In this document: piece by piece, positions 39,202-54,200 of the stretch | Layout of the letters: each line of letters begins with the position of its first letter | How positions within the stretch are numbered: the stretch's first letter is position 1 | Assembly (NCBI GenBank): GCA_905178155.1 | Contig: CAJINV010000006.1 | Location: 440,398-504,397 of the forward strand | DNA length: 64,000 nt | From: Amoebophrya sp. A120 | Lineage: Eukaryota; Sar; Dinophyceae; Syndiniales; Amoebophryaceae | Reading direction: 5' to 3' | Notes under the pieces: generated by a model | Database searches by the model: none | What the model was told of the DNA's origin: nothing | Seen by the model: the letters and a program-made list of their open reading frames with translations, nothing else | Made by a program: the position numbers and the translations under genes

Positions 39202-42200
39202 CTACTTCGGCTTCGTGCTGCCCTTCGTCCCCCGAGTTGCTGCCTCCGGACGAGTTGGTCCTGTTTCCACCCTCACCCACTTAGAAAACGGCACCCACTT
39301 GATGCGCATCTTGTCCGCGGACAGAATCCCGATTTTATGCATTGCAAAAGTGTCTGGGTCTGGAAGGATGCAAAGTTTATCATGCTTGTCTGGCGTGGCT
39401 CTCACATTTGTGATGCAGATTACCCAAAAGCCCCATTCTTCTAACATGCAGAAGCTCACCTTGTCATGCAGAAAAGACAACACTGTAGCATCTCCAAAAC
39501 TTGTCATGCTTTCCAGCCAATTGAGGCGTCTTCGTCTTTCTCAACCAGCATCACAAGAAGTTTCCAGACCCAGGCGTATTTGCATCTGATAGATTTTGTT
39601 GGCCGGCAAGTTCGGGTTGTGCAGGTTTTTCAACCGTAGGCCCAATTCGTTGGACACTTCCAAGATCGTACGAAAAAACATTGTAGGTGTATATTGTTTT
39701 GGCGAAACAGCATTACAGATTTGTCTGGCATGACAGCAACAACCTGTCATGCGCAGATAGTACGGGAAAACGCCCTTTAATGGACCCTACGATGCATGCC
39801 AAGCATGACAGACGCAATCATCTTGCGTGTTACGCATCACAAAGTTACACTTACACAGTTTTTTTCTTGGATATCCAGCTGCAGTTGCGCATTTCCAAAC
39901 GCGGAACATTGGAAAGTCCCATTCTCATCGATCCAAACCTTTTCGGTCCTTTTTACCTCGCGCAAAACCGGGCTCACCCGGTTGTTCATTCCGCGGTGTA
40001 GTGGAGTACCATTTGCTGCACGACCTCCGGGCGTGTTTACTACACCAGTAGCTCTAGAAGTTGTTGTAATATTCCGGTGAGATTGTAAGTGATTTGACGG
40101 CACAATCTGCCCCTTCTGGTTGATCTGCTCCTTTTTCGTAAACTGCCACCACCCGGTGAGTAGCCCGAGATTGCAAGTCTCCACCGCGGTTTTCCGCTCT
40201 TCCTCCGTTGTCTTGTCGACCCCATCGTTGCCGAAATTCTTGTACAAAAATTCATTCACGTACCGTTCCTATGGATGTGTCAGGTTTGAAATCGTCAGAG
40301 TTGAAATAGTTTGCCATGCATAAAATGGATGCCAGTTGGAGCCCAGTTTTCAAGTGGCGCATGACAAGTTTTCGCGGTGCCTAAATCCAGTTTGTAATGC
40401 TGTTTGGGTAAGGAAGACGCCTTTTGTCATGCTACTTAAGCAGCTGTATTCCTACCCCTCAACAGGCTTGCAATCTGCCTCCCTTGCCTACTCTGCAAGA
40501 CAGGCACTTTGCGGGTTGCATTTTATGCATCACAAATTATTTCAACTTTGACGATTTCAATCCTGACGCTTCCATAGTTCCATCGGGTCGTTTAGAACAT
40601 GATCGGGTTCCTCCACTCGTTGCCACTCGACAAGTATGAATTGCAAAAGAAACGTATTCGTATTTTTGCAATCATGCATTACAAATCTTTTTGTTTAAGT
40701 CAAATCCGCATTACAAATTTTCTTTCTCATGCTGAGGAGATCATTTGTAATGCATTTATACAAGTATCGGATACTTTTGCACAGGATAAGAAGCGCAAAC
40801 GGCGGGTCCATATCCAGCCAGAAAATGGACTCCTGCTGGTAGGATGAAGATTTTGATGTTGCTTTTTTTCTTCTTCTGTTCTTTGTGTTGTAGTTATTGT
40901 TATTCTCCCCGTCGACCTCCTCAGCAGCATGTTCATCAGCCTGGTCGTCGTGGTCTTCCGCATTAGAAGTGCCAGCACCTCCTTCTCCTTCTAGGTCGCC
41001 CTCGACGCAATTATCCTCTTCTTTCATCGGTACTTCTTCTTCCAAAACTTTCTTGTGCTCGCCAAAGTACTTTCCCCAAAAGCAGTACTGCGACACGCAG
41101 CTCATGCAGACCGCTTGTGGCAAACCGTTCACGAAGATGGTTCCCGCGGAGTCCACAAAGGTTTTAATCGTGGTTCCGTGCGGCTTCAGGGCCGGATTTT
41201 TGTTGTGCTGAAGCACCATTTCCTTCAGCTTCCCCGGATCCTCCTCCAAGGTGGCCAGCCAGGTGGAATTCCGCAGCCAGTCGGGCACGGGCTTTCGTTG
41301 GACGTAGTAGGGTATGGAGTACAAAAATGTCTGGGTCTGGAAGATTGCCAGGTTTGTCATGCATATTTTGAATGGCCCATGATGTCTGTGATGCATGCCC
41401 TAGCATCACCGATTTTTAGAGGACTTTGTGATGCCTGTACCGCATGGGAAACAAATGCCCTCTCCGCGGAGCACCACATCTACTCCTCTTACTGGTCATG
41501 CAATACAAATTTTTTTTGAATCCAGAGACAGCATTACAAGTTTAGAACCTTCCAGAGGACCCAGACATTTTTACAGTTCATATAGAGTGTGGTGTCTGGT
41601 GTGTTCTTTTTCCAGGAAATCCACCCCATGGAATCTGGGTGCTTCAGGGCTTATCAAAAAGAAAAATCCCCCCTCCCCATATCAAAAGGAAGTCTCTGAT
41701 GCTGGATTTGCGTACACAGATCAGCTTTGTATTGCAGAGAGGCACTGCGGGCAGGTCTCCAGGCTAGTTAGGGGCGTATGTGTCTAGTTGTTCAGCATGG
41801 CAAACGGCTCCCCTTCAGGCCCAACAGCATTACAAATCGCGTCCATAATGGGGCGAAAACTCCTGCCCTTGTCTTCTTGCAAGACAAATATGATTTGTGA
41901 CCTCAAATCAGCAACACAAATTTTCGAAGTGATACCTTTTCAATATGGGGAGGGGGGATTTTTCCTTTCGATAGGGCTGGGGGTGCTGTCAGTGCAGCGG
42001 AAGATGCAACATCTCCTGCAGCGGGTAGCTTGCTGCCGACAGATCGCAACTGCTGCGGTCGTTCTTGTTGTGCGACGACCGGTGTAGCTCCGCGGACAGT
42101 GAACTTAGGTTTTTTACCCCCGGCAAGAACCGCGGAGGACCCTTTGTTCCTAGCACCTATCACAGAGCTACTCGCCGCCCCAACCACGGAACTCCCGGTG

Positions 42201-45200
42201 GGCGTGCCGAGATGAAAGGAGCTTCCTCCGCCGGGGGTCATCTCTACTGCTGCCTCCACGTCTCCTGGGGAGCTGTGTACGGAGGTAGATGTTGCAGGAG
42301 CTGGTAGAACTGCAACTGCACCTGCCGGATTTTTAACAGTAACCGCTTCATTTCCGTCGTTGTGCCCTCCTGCTCCCAATGTAGTTGTGGGCGTCGCATG
42401 TTGTTGGACGCCACTTTTCAACATCTTTTGCGCAAGACTACTAGCTGCAGCCGCCGCTGCTCTCGCCTTTTCGGCGGCCTGCTCGGTAAAGAGCTTTTCT
42501 AACTGGTACTCCCTTTTAAACTTGTTGGAGGCGTGGAAAAATTGGTTCAGGCTTGGGTCGAAAAACCGGTGCCGGTAGATGTCTTTTGGGATAATCGCGT
42601 ATTTCGGCAGTTCGTCAATCATGTTGCGCAGGACGTTCTTCGGCCACGGAAGGCGGTTCGGGATAGTAGAAATGAGGTGATGGTGCTGTGCCTGTCCTAG
42701 TGCTGGATTGGTGATGACGTAGTTACCGCCAGAAGTTGTACTAGGACCTGCTGCTGTGCCGGTAATGTTGTTCCCTCCTCCTGTAACACCAAGCTGCGAT
42801 TTAGTATTCGGAAACGCCGAGGAGACGATCGAAGAATTCGCGGCGCTGCTGGGGGTGTTGTCGACAAGTTCTTGCGGATGTAGAAGTTCTTTGTCATCCA
42901 TTTTCACACCTCCACGACGGCCCTCGTTGTCCTGTACAACATTCATCATCCCAGACACAACCCCTGCGGAGCTCGATCCTGAGCCCGAGCTTTGCCCCAG
43001 ATGTTGAATTTGTTGCATCAACACGGGCTCCCTCTCTTCCCCCCGACCAGCAACGGAAGATGATGGCTGCGGCGAGGAACTTGGAGGATTGACGACGTTT
43101 TGATGGTCTTTGCTTCTGATGTCTACTACTTGCTGTCGTGTCGGCTTTACAGCGTTTTGTTCTGCGTCGCGATTTTGTTCATCTTGCTCCGGCAGATCAA
43201 CTTTAAGATTCCCGTCATCCATTGGCTGCTCCTCATCTGCACTTCCATCCCCAAAAAACGCTTCCAAATCCTCCGCCAGATCCGCGTTGAGCTCGATGTC
43301 CAGACCGAGGTCGGCTTCGCTTTGCTCGTTTTGCTCGTCTCCCTCGGCTGGTTTTATTTGGTCACCATCAGGAACAACAGCCTCTTGATCATGATCTGCA
43401 CCAGAAAAGACTTGTTCCTCCGCGCTGTCTATGCAGTGTAAATATGTCTGGGTCTGGAAACTTGTGATGCAAGGAAGGGATGAATAGTGAGCGCACTGTA
43501 ATGCACTGCCAAGTATGACAAATTTTTTTCATGGTAATGGTTCTGAGTTGCGTATTGCGCATGAGAAGCAACTGCGTTTTTGCATGACAGGGAGTTGTAG
43601 GAGCTCTTCGCGGCCACACAATACAGAGTTCAGAGTCATGCCAGACTAGCATGACAAATTTCGGAATCTTCCAGACCCAGACATATTTGCATCTGATACT
43701 GTCCTCATCTTCGCTCATGGGTTCGCTGGAAGAGGAAAAGTTCCGTCTCTTCCGCGGCATTATGCACTACAAAAGTATCGTACTCGTACTAATTGCAGTT
43801 ATGCATTACAAATCTAGGCTGTTAGGGTAAATCCCCATTACAAATTTAATTTGTAATGTTGAGCGAATTTGTCATGCGATTTATACTAGTACGATGCTTT
43901 TGCATTTCATAGGCCTCTTGTTGGATTTCTTTTTCTGTTGCGGAACCACAGAGCTGCTTGTTCCGGTCGCGGCACGACCACCAGCTGCGGAAGACAAAGC
44001 AGCAACGGAAGATGCCAGATCTTCGGCTCCTGCTGAAGCGGATTGCTCTTGCTCAACGTCTTTTGCATTTTCCACTTCTCCTTCCAGGTCCACTACCATT
44101 CCGTCCGGTTGTTCAACAACATCTTCGACCGGATCCTCGTAAGGAGCAGCAGCCGTCCGGGCAGCAACGTCGGCCTTGTGAAGAAGACTTGGCGCGGCGG
44201 GGGGTGGCTCTTCATCCTCTTCTTCTACACCAAAAATAGCGTCAACTACAGGGGGCTCGTCTGCAGGAGCTTCGACATCATCTCTTGAAGGGGGTGCCCG
44301 TGGTGCGGCTGGAGGGGGGATAAAGGAGTCGCTTTCATCCACAGCGTACTTGCGCTGATCCGGCGCATTTTGACCCTCCTCTTCCTCTTCTATGGGCGGC
44401 AACAGCGTCTCCTTTTTCAACTTCACAGCCTGGACAGTCGTGGCTATGGTCGTGGAACCTGCAAATAAATGCGGCACTGCGGGGGGTTTGTATATCATTG
44501 CACTCGCAGTTGTACTAGGCGCACCAGCCGCAGTTTGTGTTGTAGTCACTTGTTGATGTTGACCTTGACCTGAAGAAACGCCAGGTGCAGCTATGATCTG
44601 CCCCGAAGGAGCTGCTGCTCCTGCACCCACACTACTACTTCCAGCCGCAGCCGGTGGCAAAAAAATCTTCATCTTTTTCATTTCCTGCTTTTGCTTGGAG
44701 GGGGGAATCCAGTTTGGGTTCAGCTTCGCGTCCATTTTCTTCAGTAATATCTTGTGCTTCTTTCTTCTATGGAGCTGTCAGGATCGAAATCGACAAAGTT
44801 GAAATGCTTTGTCATGCATAAAATGGATGCCAGTTGCAGCCCAGTTTCCAAGTAGCGCATGACAAATTTGGGTAGAACCGAAATCCAGCTTGTCATGCTG
44901 TTCGGGGAAGGACGACGTTTTTTGTCATGCTACTTTAGCAGCTCCATTTCTACTCCTAAGCAGGCTTACAAAGTGTCTCCCTTGACTACTGTGCAAGACA
45001 GGCACTTTCTGGGTTGCATTTTATGCATAACAAATCATTTCAACTTTGTCGATTTCAAACTTGATGCTTCCATACCGTCTTTCAACAGCGTAAGGTCCCT
45101 CGTCCTCCAAAAGTTCCGCCCAGTGACTCGTATTGTGAGGAACTATCTCCCCTCCCCATATCAAAAAGGAGGTTTGTGATGCTGATTTGCGACCACTAAT

Positions 45201-48200
45201 CAGCTTCGTCTTGCGTACAAGGCAAACGGCACCCAGGTGGCGCATTGTACAGCCAGTCTGTCATGCGTTTTCGCCTATTTCAGACTTGTTTCTTATGCTC
45301 AGCTGCCAGCCAGATGCATAGTACCCAAACGGGCTCAGAATATGCTGACAAGCTCTTTCTGCACTACAAAGTTCGTTTGTGAACACAAATCCAGCAACAC
45401 AAATTGCCTTTTGAATATGGGGTTGGGGCTTTTTTCACTTTGATAACTCGTCTCCGCGTGCTCTTTCCGGATTTTCGCGAGGTCCGAAGACTGTTGGTTT
45501 CTTTTTTGCTTTTCGATTTCTTCATTTATGAAATCCACTTTCAGAATTTTCACCCGGTTCTGATCCTTCCGCCCGTTTGTGTATGCATTGCAAATATTTC
45601 GATCTGGGTCTGAAAGGATACAACTTCCGGCACTGTCTTTGGATTCTGAAAAATCTGTGTAAAAATTGCATGACCAGCGAGAGCAGGAGTCCAGTTTGTG
45701 CTACGCCGCGAAGAGGGCAGCACTTCTGATGCGGAATAGGCATCAGAAAGCCGTCTAAAAATCTGTGACGCTAGGCTATGCATTCCAGGCACGACCATGG
45801 ATGGACATGCAAAACAAGCATGACAAGGGAAAACACAAAATTTGCATCAACCCTCCAGACCGAGATCGATATTTGCACATTTGGTATTTCCAGAATCCGC
45901 ACCATCGCCATCTTCGGTAACGCCTTGCTGCATTTCTCACTTTCCAAGGATTCGCCTTGTCGCATCAACAAGTTGTCGTTCCCGACGGAATCCGGCGGGT
46001 AGACGAGAAACAGCTGCCCGGGCTTGGGCTTTTGGAACCGCAGGTATTGGAACAGGTTTTTCTTCCATCGGGGGTACTTAGTAGTATTCGTCGCCTTCGG
46101 GGTCAGAGTTGTTATTTGCTCCTTTTTCATCGATGTTGTAGTTGTTCCTGTTCCACCTGTCGCTTGTTCCTTTGCTTTCATAGCTGCCGCAGCGGTTCTA
46201 GCTTTGTGGTGTTGTCTCAGCAAAAAATCGTCCACTTTCACCACATCGTGCAGTTTTGAATTGAAATCCTCAAAATACTCCGCTACCGCCGCAACGCTCT
46301 TCTCTTGCTCTTTTGCCAACACGGAAACGCGCGAAGGTTTGCTGTTTTTCTTGGGAGGTTATCAAAAAGAAAAATCCCCCCACCCCATATCAAATTGGAA
46401 ATCTGTGATGCAGGATTTGTGTACACAGATCAGCTTTGTATTGCAGGAAGGCATTGCGGCCAGATCCCCAGGCTATGTACGGGCGTATCAGTCTAGTTGT
46501 TCAGCATGGCAAACGGCTGCCCTTCCCCTTTAGGCCCAACAGCATGACAAATCGGCTCCATAATGGGGCCGAAGCTTTTGCCCTTGTCTTCTTGCAAGAC
46601 AAATGCGATTTGTGACCTCAAATCAGCAACGCAAATTTTCGGAAACATGCCTTTTCGATATGGGGAGGGGGAGTTTTTCCTTTCAATAGAGGTTCTGTGG
46701 TCTTTTTTATTACCGCTTTCATTTTCTTTGCCGCTTGTTCCGCTTGTTTCTGTTCCTTTTTCTGTTCCTTTTTCTTTCTCAACCTTTCGATCTTTCTTTC
46801 CGCATCCCGCATTATCTCTTGTTTTTTCAGCTTTTTTTTCACCTGGTAGAACTTTTTGTTGAACATTTTGAAAACCCGATCGCGGTAAGAAGTGGCTCTA
46901 CTCATTTTCGTATCCTGAGTAAAAATATCCCCACACCAGAGTCTAGATGGGAAATCTGCTAGACAAATCAGCCAGCTTTGGTTGTTTCGCATGACAAGTT
47001 TGTCCTCGGAGTAGAATCCTGCTTATCTACTTCCGAAGCATCTCAGATCTAACATATCATGCTTATTCTAGCATCACAAATTCCAAAACACGACTAGAAA
47101 GTGGCTCTCTTGGGGCTCCGCATGAGGAACGTTTTTGGCATGCAGATTTGCATGACAACTCTGGGGAGGTGGGGATGTTTTTACTCAGAATATTTCGCCG
47201 AGTTGAACTTCCGCTGTTCAGAGTTCTCGTGGTGTAGTTGACCGCCATGATGTATTCTGAGGAAAAATCCCCCCTCCCCATATCGAAAAGGTATGCTTCC
47301 GAAAATTTGTGTCGCTGATTTGAGGTCACAAATCGCGTCTGTCTTGCAAGAAGACAAGCGCAGAGGCTTCCGCACCATTATGAAAGCGATTTGGCATGCT
47401 GTTGTGCCTAGGGGACACCCGTTTGCAATGCTAAGCAACTAGAGCAATGCGCCCCTATCTAGGCCGAGGATCTGGCTGCGATGCCTTACTGCAAGACAAA
47501 TCCGATTTGTGTACCCAAATCCTGCGTCACAGATTTCCATTTCGATATGGGGAGGGGGGATTTTTCCTTTTGATATGATGACCTCCAAAACTAGCACCCT
47601 GGTGAAGATGGTGCTCTTGCGCCCCAAAACGGTCTCCGTGAAAGTACAAATCGTCTGCTTCCTCCTCGTCCACCGCCCGATCGTTCGACATCTTTCGCAA
47701 AAATTTTTGCTGCTGCTGCTTCAGTTTTCGCGGTATCAGCATGTCCAACGGGCCGAATTGATCTCTCTTCAAGCGGTTCATCCGCAACTTCGGGTGCCCC
47801 AGAATGACCAGCTCCTCGTAACTGCCCCAGAGGAGCGCGTTGTTCCGTTTCTGAATCATCTCTTCCGCGGAGAAGTTCTTCGCTTTTGTTTTCGAGATTT
47901 TATTGTTGTTCGCCAACGTTGCGTGGCCCCTTGAAGTATGAAGATCATCACCTGGTGCCATTGTTCCCGCTTGTACCATATCAAATGCAAAGGTGTCTGG
48001 GTCTGGAAGAATGCAAGATTTGTGATGCAGGTTTTCCATGACCGATGAGGCCTGTAATGCATGACCTAGCATCGCAGACTTTCAGAGGGCTTCCTGATGC
48101 ACCTTCCGCATGAGAAGTGCCCTGTCCGTCTAGCACAAACTGCGCCCCTCTTGCTGGTCATGCAATACAAATTTTTTTAGAGTCCAAAAACAGCATGACA

Positions 48201-51200
48201 AGTTCGCATTCTTCCAGACCCAGACATTTTTGCAGTTGATACACCATGGCGGTTGCACTGGATCCTAGAAGACATTCCGCGGTGTAGTGGTATCCAATGC
48301 AAATAGCCCTGGAGGTCTGGAAGATTGCCAGACTTGTCATGCATATCTTGCATGACCCCTGATTGTCTGTGATGTATGCCCTACCATCACAGATTTTTAG
48401 AGCCCTTTCTAATGCCCATTCTGCATGAGAAATTATACCCTCTCGTTGTAGAACAAAATGGACTCTTCTTGCTCCTCATGCACTACAGATTTTCTTCGAA
48501 TCCGAAGACAGCATCACAAGTTACAACCTTCCAGACCTCCAGGGGTATTTGCAATGCATAAGTGGTACGCCGGATCTAAGAGTAAGTCCGGAACTGCGTA
48601 GACCAAATTTTCCACATCGTCATTTTCCAGCCGGTCCAGCTCGTTGGTCAGACTCCGGTGCGGGTTGCCAAGCAGAAAGTGCTGCAAGCGGTTTTCGACA
48701 TCATATATCCTAAGCAAAAACGTCCCGACCCCAGAGTTGTCATGCAAATGCGCAATGACAGGAACATTTGTAATGCGCAGCTCCATGAGAGGCATTACCA
48801 ATCTTCGCGTTTTGGAATTTGTAATGCTGTGAACAGGATGAACAAATGGCTTTCTCATGCGGCTTCCCTTGCCAACCAGCACTACACTGCAGGGGAAAAC
48901 TTGTCATGCACAGCTCCCAAAACTTGGAGATTTGTGTTGCTAGATTCCCACCTTGACTACGGTGTGGGAACGTTTTTGCTTAGGATATCGGGGTCTAGCT
49001 GTTCTTCCTCTACTTCGTTTTCTTCGAAAAATTCATATCAAATGCAAATATGTCTGGGTCTGGAAACTTGTAATGCTGAGTTGTGAATCATAGGTGCTCT
49101 CTAATGCACAGCCAAGCATGAGAAATATTTGCGGGGCTACATACAGTGTTGCGTTTTCCGCATGACAAACTGCGTTTTTGCATGACAAGCAAAGGGGTCT
49201 CTTGTTGGACACGCATCACAGACTTTTCAGTCATGCCAGACAAGCACGACAAACCTTGCATCCTTCCAGACCCAGACGTTTTTGCAATGCATAATTCTTC
49301 CAAATCTTCGATAATTTCCGCCGAGGACTTGTACGTAGATGCCCCTTGCAACTCGTTCTCCTCGCCGGTTAGGTTAAGCTGATCCTTGTCTTCCAAAAAA
49401 TCCTGCGCGAGCACTGCTTCTTCGTCATCTACGATCGGAGGCGGGGGTGGTGCGACAGTTTGATGTCGCTCTACTGCCTCTGGAGGTCGTTGTAGTTCCT
49501 GCGCAGCTTGTTGTGCAGATGCAGTTGTAGAAGTTCCTCGCTTTAGCTTTCTTTTCACAACATGCGCAGTGGTCTTGTCACTGCTCAACTGCAACTCAGG
49601 AAAGGGGTTGTCGTCGTTCAAAACAAGTGGCTCGTTTTCATCAACCGACGGAAGCGGCTGGTTGAAGTTATTGTACTGTGGCGGCGCAGCAGTAGCTACG
49701 GGAGCTGCTGCCTCTGAAGCGACGAATCCCGCGAAAGGTGGTGGAGGAGCTCCTGCCAATATAGTTCCAGTTGCAGCTGAGCCGTCTAAAATAAATCCTC
49801 CAGGGCCGTAGTGCATTCCGTAGTCTGCGGCAGCAGCAGGAGCAACGGCTCCGTCGGCAGGTGGATGGAAGAAAAGCCCGGGTGGATTCATCATGCTATT
49901 AAAATCGTCCAGTTGATGTTCTTGTGCCGAGTTGTCCAGTGGGGGGGCCATGAAGTTGCCGTTCCCGACATGATTTGAGGTGGTCGGGAAGGCCGCGTTC
50001 TTCGCATCGCTGGCAAGCTGCTGGTGTTCCGCGATGTTGGTGGGCATCATCATGCTGCCGTTAAGATCATTCATCAAAACAGTATTGTCATCCAACAAAT
50101 TCTTGTCCCCTACCCCTCCAGCAAAAGTAGGACCCAATGATGTAATACCCTGTTCCATCTCCATCGCTTTTTGCTGAATTATCTCCAAGTCGTCCTCTCC
50201 ATCGCTATCGTCGTACCCTAAGCCACGTCCGTGCAAAATGCTTCGGCCAAGAAAGTCATCTTCAACACCATCGTAGCTTTTCTCCTCTGGCACGCGGAAA
50301 AACTGCGGAATTGTAGTAGTCCCTTGTTCACCATCACCTTCGATCATTTTTTCCGGCGATAAAGCTCCAAACTTCATCGGCGAAATCGACAGCCGAGTTG
50401 ACGTATGCAATGCAAAAGCTTCGTACTAGTTCTAGTATAAATTGCATCACAAATTTCCGCAGCATGAGCAAGAAAATTTGTAGTGCGGATTTACCTTAAC
50501 AAAAAGATTTGTAATGCATGATTGCAATACGAGTACGATACTTTTCTTTGCACTGCATAGGACGTCCCGCCGTCGGAGAACTTTGTCGGGGACAAAAGCC
50601 TATGAACTGCAAAAGTATCGTACTCGTATAAATGCATTACAAATTTTCTCAGCATGAGAAATAAAATTTGTAATGCTGATTTGCCTTCAGAAAAAAATTT
50701 GTGATGCAAGACTTGCATTTATATATACGAATACGATACTTTTGCACAGGATAAAAACCGTCGGAGAAGGGAGTCGCAGCTCCACCACCGGGTGGTCCGG
50801 GGTGGAGAAGAGGATTATGTGAAGAAGTAGACCACAGGGCTTGAAAGTTGCTGTCCAGGTTTCCTGCCTCCTGCTGCTGTTGCTGATAAATCACTTCAAG
50901 GTTGTCGAGATCTTCGTCTTGTAGATTATCGCAATCCAGGTCGTGAAAATCAGAATTATAGTCCTCGTCCCGCTCTGCTAGTACTTCTGGATGTTCCAAG
51001 GAAGAACCTCCAAGGTAAAAAGCCCGCTGTAGTTGCTCGTCCTGATCATAGAGCAGCTGGTTCTTTATTGCGATCACGCTTTGTGATGCTCTCTCCGCTT
51101 TCTCCTTCAACTTCCGCACGAGAATCCGCCGCTTTTTCAGCTGTGCGCCAAAGAAGGAAAGTTTTGGCGGTTTTGATACTGTTTTTGCCCGCTTCTTGCT

Positions 51201-54200
51201 GATGTTTCTAGTACGCCGATTCGTCCGGTGGAGCAAGGACAACTTTCTAGTGGCGCTCGGTCGCTTGTTCACCTTCGGCAGAACCCACAGCTTCTCCAAC
51301 TTTTTATCTCCGCTTTTCTTCTGCTCTCGTGCGGTAGCGGAGTTTTTAATTGCCCTCGAAGATGATGTTGCTGGGCCCCCTTTGATTACCAGAGCAGGAC
51401 CCCGATTGGTTAATGTGGTCTTGTTCCTTGCTGGTACTAGTCCTCGTCTGGTTCTCACAATCTGTTTCAACGCGTGCCGATTTTCGTACAGGAAATTTTG
51501 CCAAATTGAACCCGTTTTCAGAATATCGAAATCCCCATGAGGTCCTTGTTCTCCTTGTCGACTTGTTCTCGGCAGCGATAAAACATCCCTAGTGAAAAAA
51601 TGACTATCCTTCGTGACATTCTTCGCGAAGAGAAGCTTCACCTCCAAGCCCGGTCTCTGCCAAGTGTTCTGCCTCACCGAGAGCAGGTGCCGCACTTCGA
51701 TTGGCAAAAACGACCGGGAGGATTGATTTCCATCTACTTCCTATCCTGAGTAAAAACGTACCCACACCAGAGTCAAGATGGGGAATCGGCTAGACAAGTC
51801 CACAAGTTTTGGCTGTTTTGCATGACAAATTTGGATTCGTAGTGTAGTGCTGTTTGAGCTAGCTCAGCAGCATCACAGATCTAGCATACCATGCTTATTG
51901 GAGCATGACAAATTGCAAAACATGACTCGAAAATGCTTCTCATGGAGCTCCGCATGAGAAACATTTTCAGCATGCAGATTTGCATTACAACTCTGGTGTG
52001 GGTACGTTTTTACATAGGATACTTCCACGCTGTTGTTCATCTTGCTGTAGTTTTGTTGAAATGGTTCAACTATCAAATGTAAAAGTGTCTGGGTCTGGAA
52101 GAATGCAAGATTTGTGATGCTAAAACAACCGCACCGACATTGCCATTGTCCATTATCACTGGGGAGGCAAGCCTCCGCAGGCGCTGGAGCGGCATAGGGT
52201 CAGAACCAGCAGGTTTTCCAAGATTTGTGATGCAGGTTTTCCATGACCCATGAGGTCTGGAATGTGAGACCCAGCATGACAGATTTTGTGAGGTCTCTGT
52301 CATGCCTTTCCTGCATGAGAAACTCCCTCTAAACTTGGTCAAAAGCGGACAGCTTTTGGTATTCACGCAACACAGATTTTTGCATCATTCAGATTTAGCA
52401 TGACAAGTTCTAACCTTCCAGACCCAGACATTTTTACATTTGATATCAACACCCAAAACTAGCGGCGCCGGCTTCGCAGCACACAAAACGCTGGGCGCGA
52501 GTACGAACAGTGCCTGGTCGCATGCGAAGGCGGGCTTCATTCTGTGGCTTGGTTTCTCCGGGCGTAAATCGTAAATAATGGTTCTGCTTTGGCTGTTCGG
52601 CTTCGAAGTTTTCATCTCCACGCGCACGTGAAACAACCGCTTTTTTGCGGGCCCGATCCAAATATCATTCGCCGTGTTGCCAAAGGTTTCTTCCTATGCT
52701 GTGCAAAAGTATCGTACTCGTATACATGCATTACAAATTTCCTCCGCATGAGAAAATAAAATTTGTAATGCTGGTTCACCTTAAGAAAAATATTTGTAAT
52801 GCATGATTGCAATACGAGTACGATACTTTTGCACAGGATACTTCCTTCGTGCGGTACAGGGTGTAAAACCCGTTCATGTGTATGGAAGTGTCAGAATCGA
52901 AATCGAGAAAGTTGAAATAGTCTGTGATGCATAAAATGCAACGCAAAAATTGCCTCTATTGCAGAGGACGCAAGGGATGCAGATTGTAAGCCTGTCGAGG
53001 GGTAGAAATAGAGCTGCTAAAGTAGCACGACAAACGGCGTCTGCCTTACCCAAACAGCATTAAAAACTGGATTTCACTTCTACCCAAATTTGTCATGCGC
53101 CTCTTGAAAACTAGGCGCCAACTGGTACTATCCGCTTAATGCATCACAAATTCTTTCAACTTTGTCGATTTCAATCCTGAGACATCCATAATGCGTGTGT
53201 GCCGGGTGATGGTCGTCGTGCCGCTGCTCGGGAGCTTAGAAGATAGTGGCAGTGTTGTTGCACCTATTGTCGTGTCAACATCCTTGTTGGCTGCAGCAGT
53301 CTTCGCCGTGGAGGAGGAGGCAGCTGCTGGCCCGCTTTCATCTTCTGGAAGATGTTGACCGAGTTTTTGTCCCGCATCATTAATTCTCACCGCAGTGTTC
53401 ATCTGATCGCCTTCATCGGACGGTGCTGCAAGTGGTGAAGATTTCAAAGATGCAGATTTTGAAGACAAAACAGGCTCGACAATTTCATTCCCAAGTTTAG
53501 TTTTGCTTTGCGTCTTCTGGTTTTGCAGCATTGATTTGAGAGCAGCTTTCGTTTTCTTCTTCTTTAACGCAGAAGAACCCCCGGACCCGGTTTTATAATT
53601 TCCTTTGTTCAACATGCGTGCTCCCTTCGCCTTCTGCGCTTTCAACTTGATTATCATTTTCCGCTGCTGCTCTTGGGTGGTGTTGACATGTGGTTTATGC
53701 TCCGCTATTTTCGGTCTACTTCTAAAAGCCCGGTCGTACCGTCCGAAAATTCCCAAGATATCCTCGTCGAGTTTTAATTTCAGTGGCCGGGGTCGTGATT
53801 TACTTCCATTTGTTCTCTGAAGATTTCCACTACCACTCCCTGGCTTATCTTTCTTCACAACATCTGCCTTTGTCTTCAGCGTTGCGGAAGTACTATATGT
53901 AGTCTTCTTGGACGTCGAGACGAGATTCTTCGCAGACGTGGACGCAGCTGTGGCCGCAGTTGGATGTTGTACTACAGCGCCTTTTGCAGCAGCTTCTACT
54001 TGTTCTACCGCTGTTGCACTATCACCAGCAGTGGGATCTGCTGGTCCGTCTGCTTTACTTTCCTTTTGCTTCATACTCAACATCATCTTCGCGTTGTACT
54101 TCTTTATTTTCCGTTTTTTCCGCATCATCTCCCGCCTCGCCGCGGTTAAAATTTCGCCAATATGCATTGCAAATATGTCTGGGTCTGGAAGAATGAAGCC

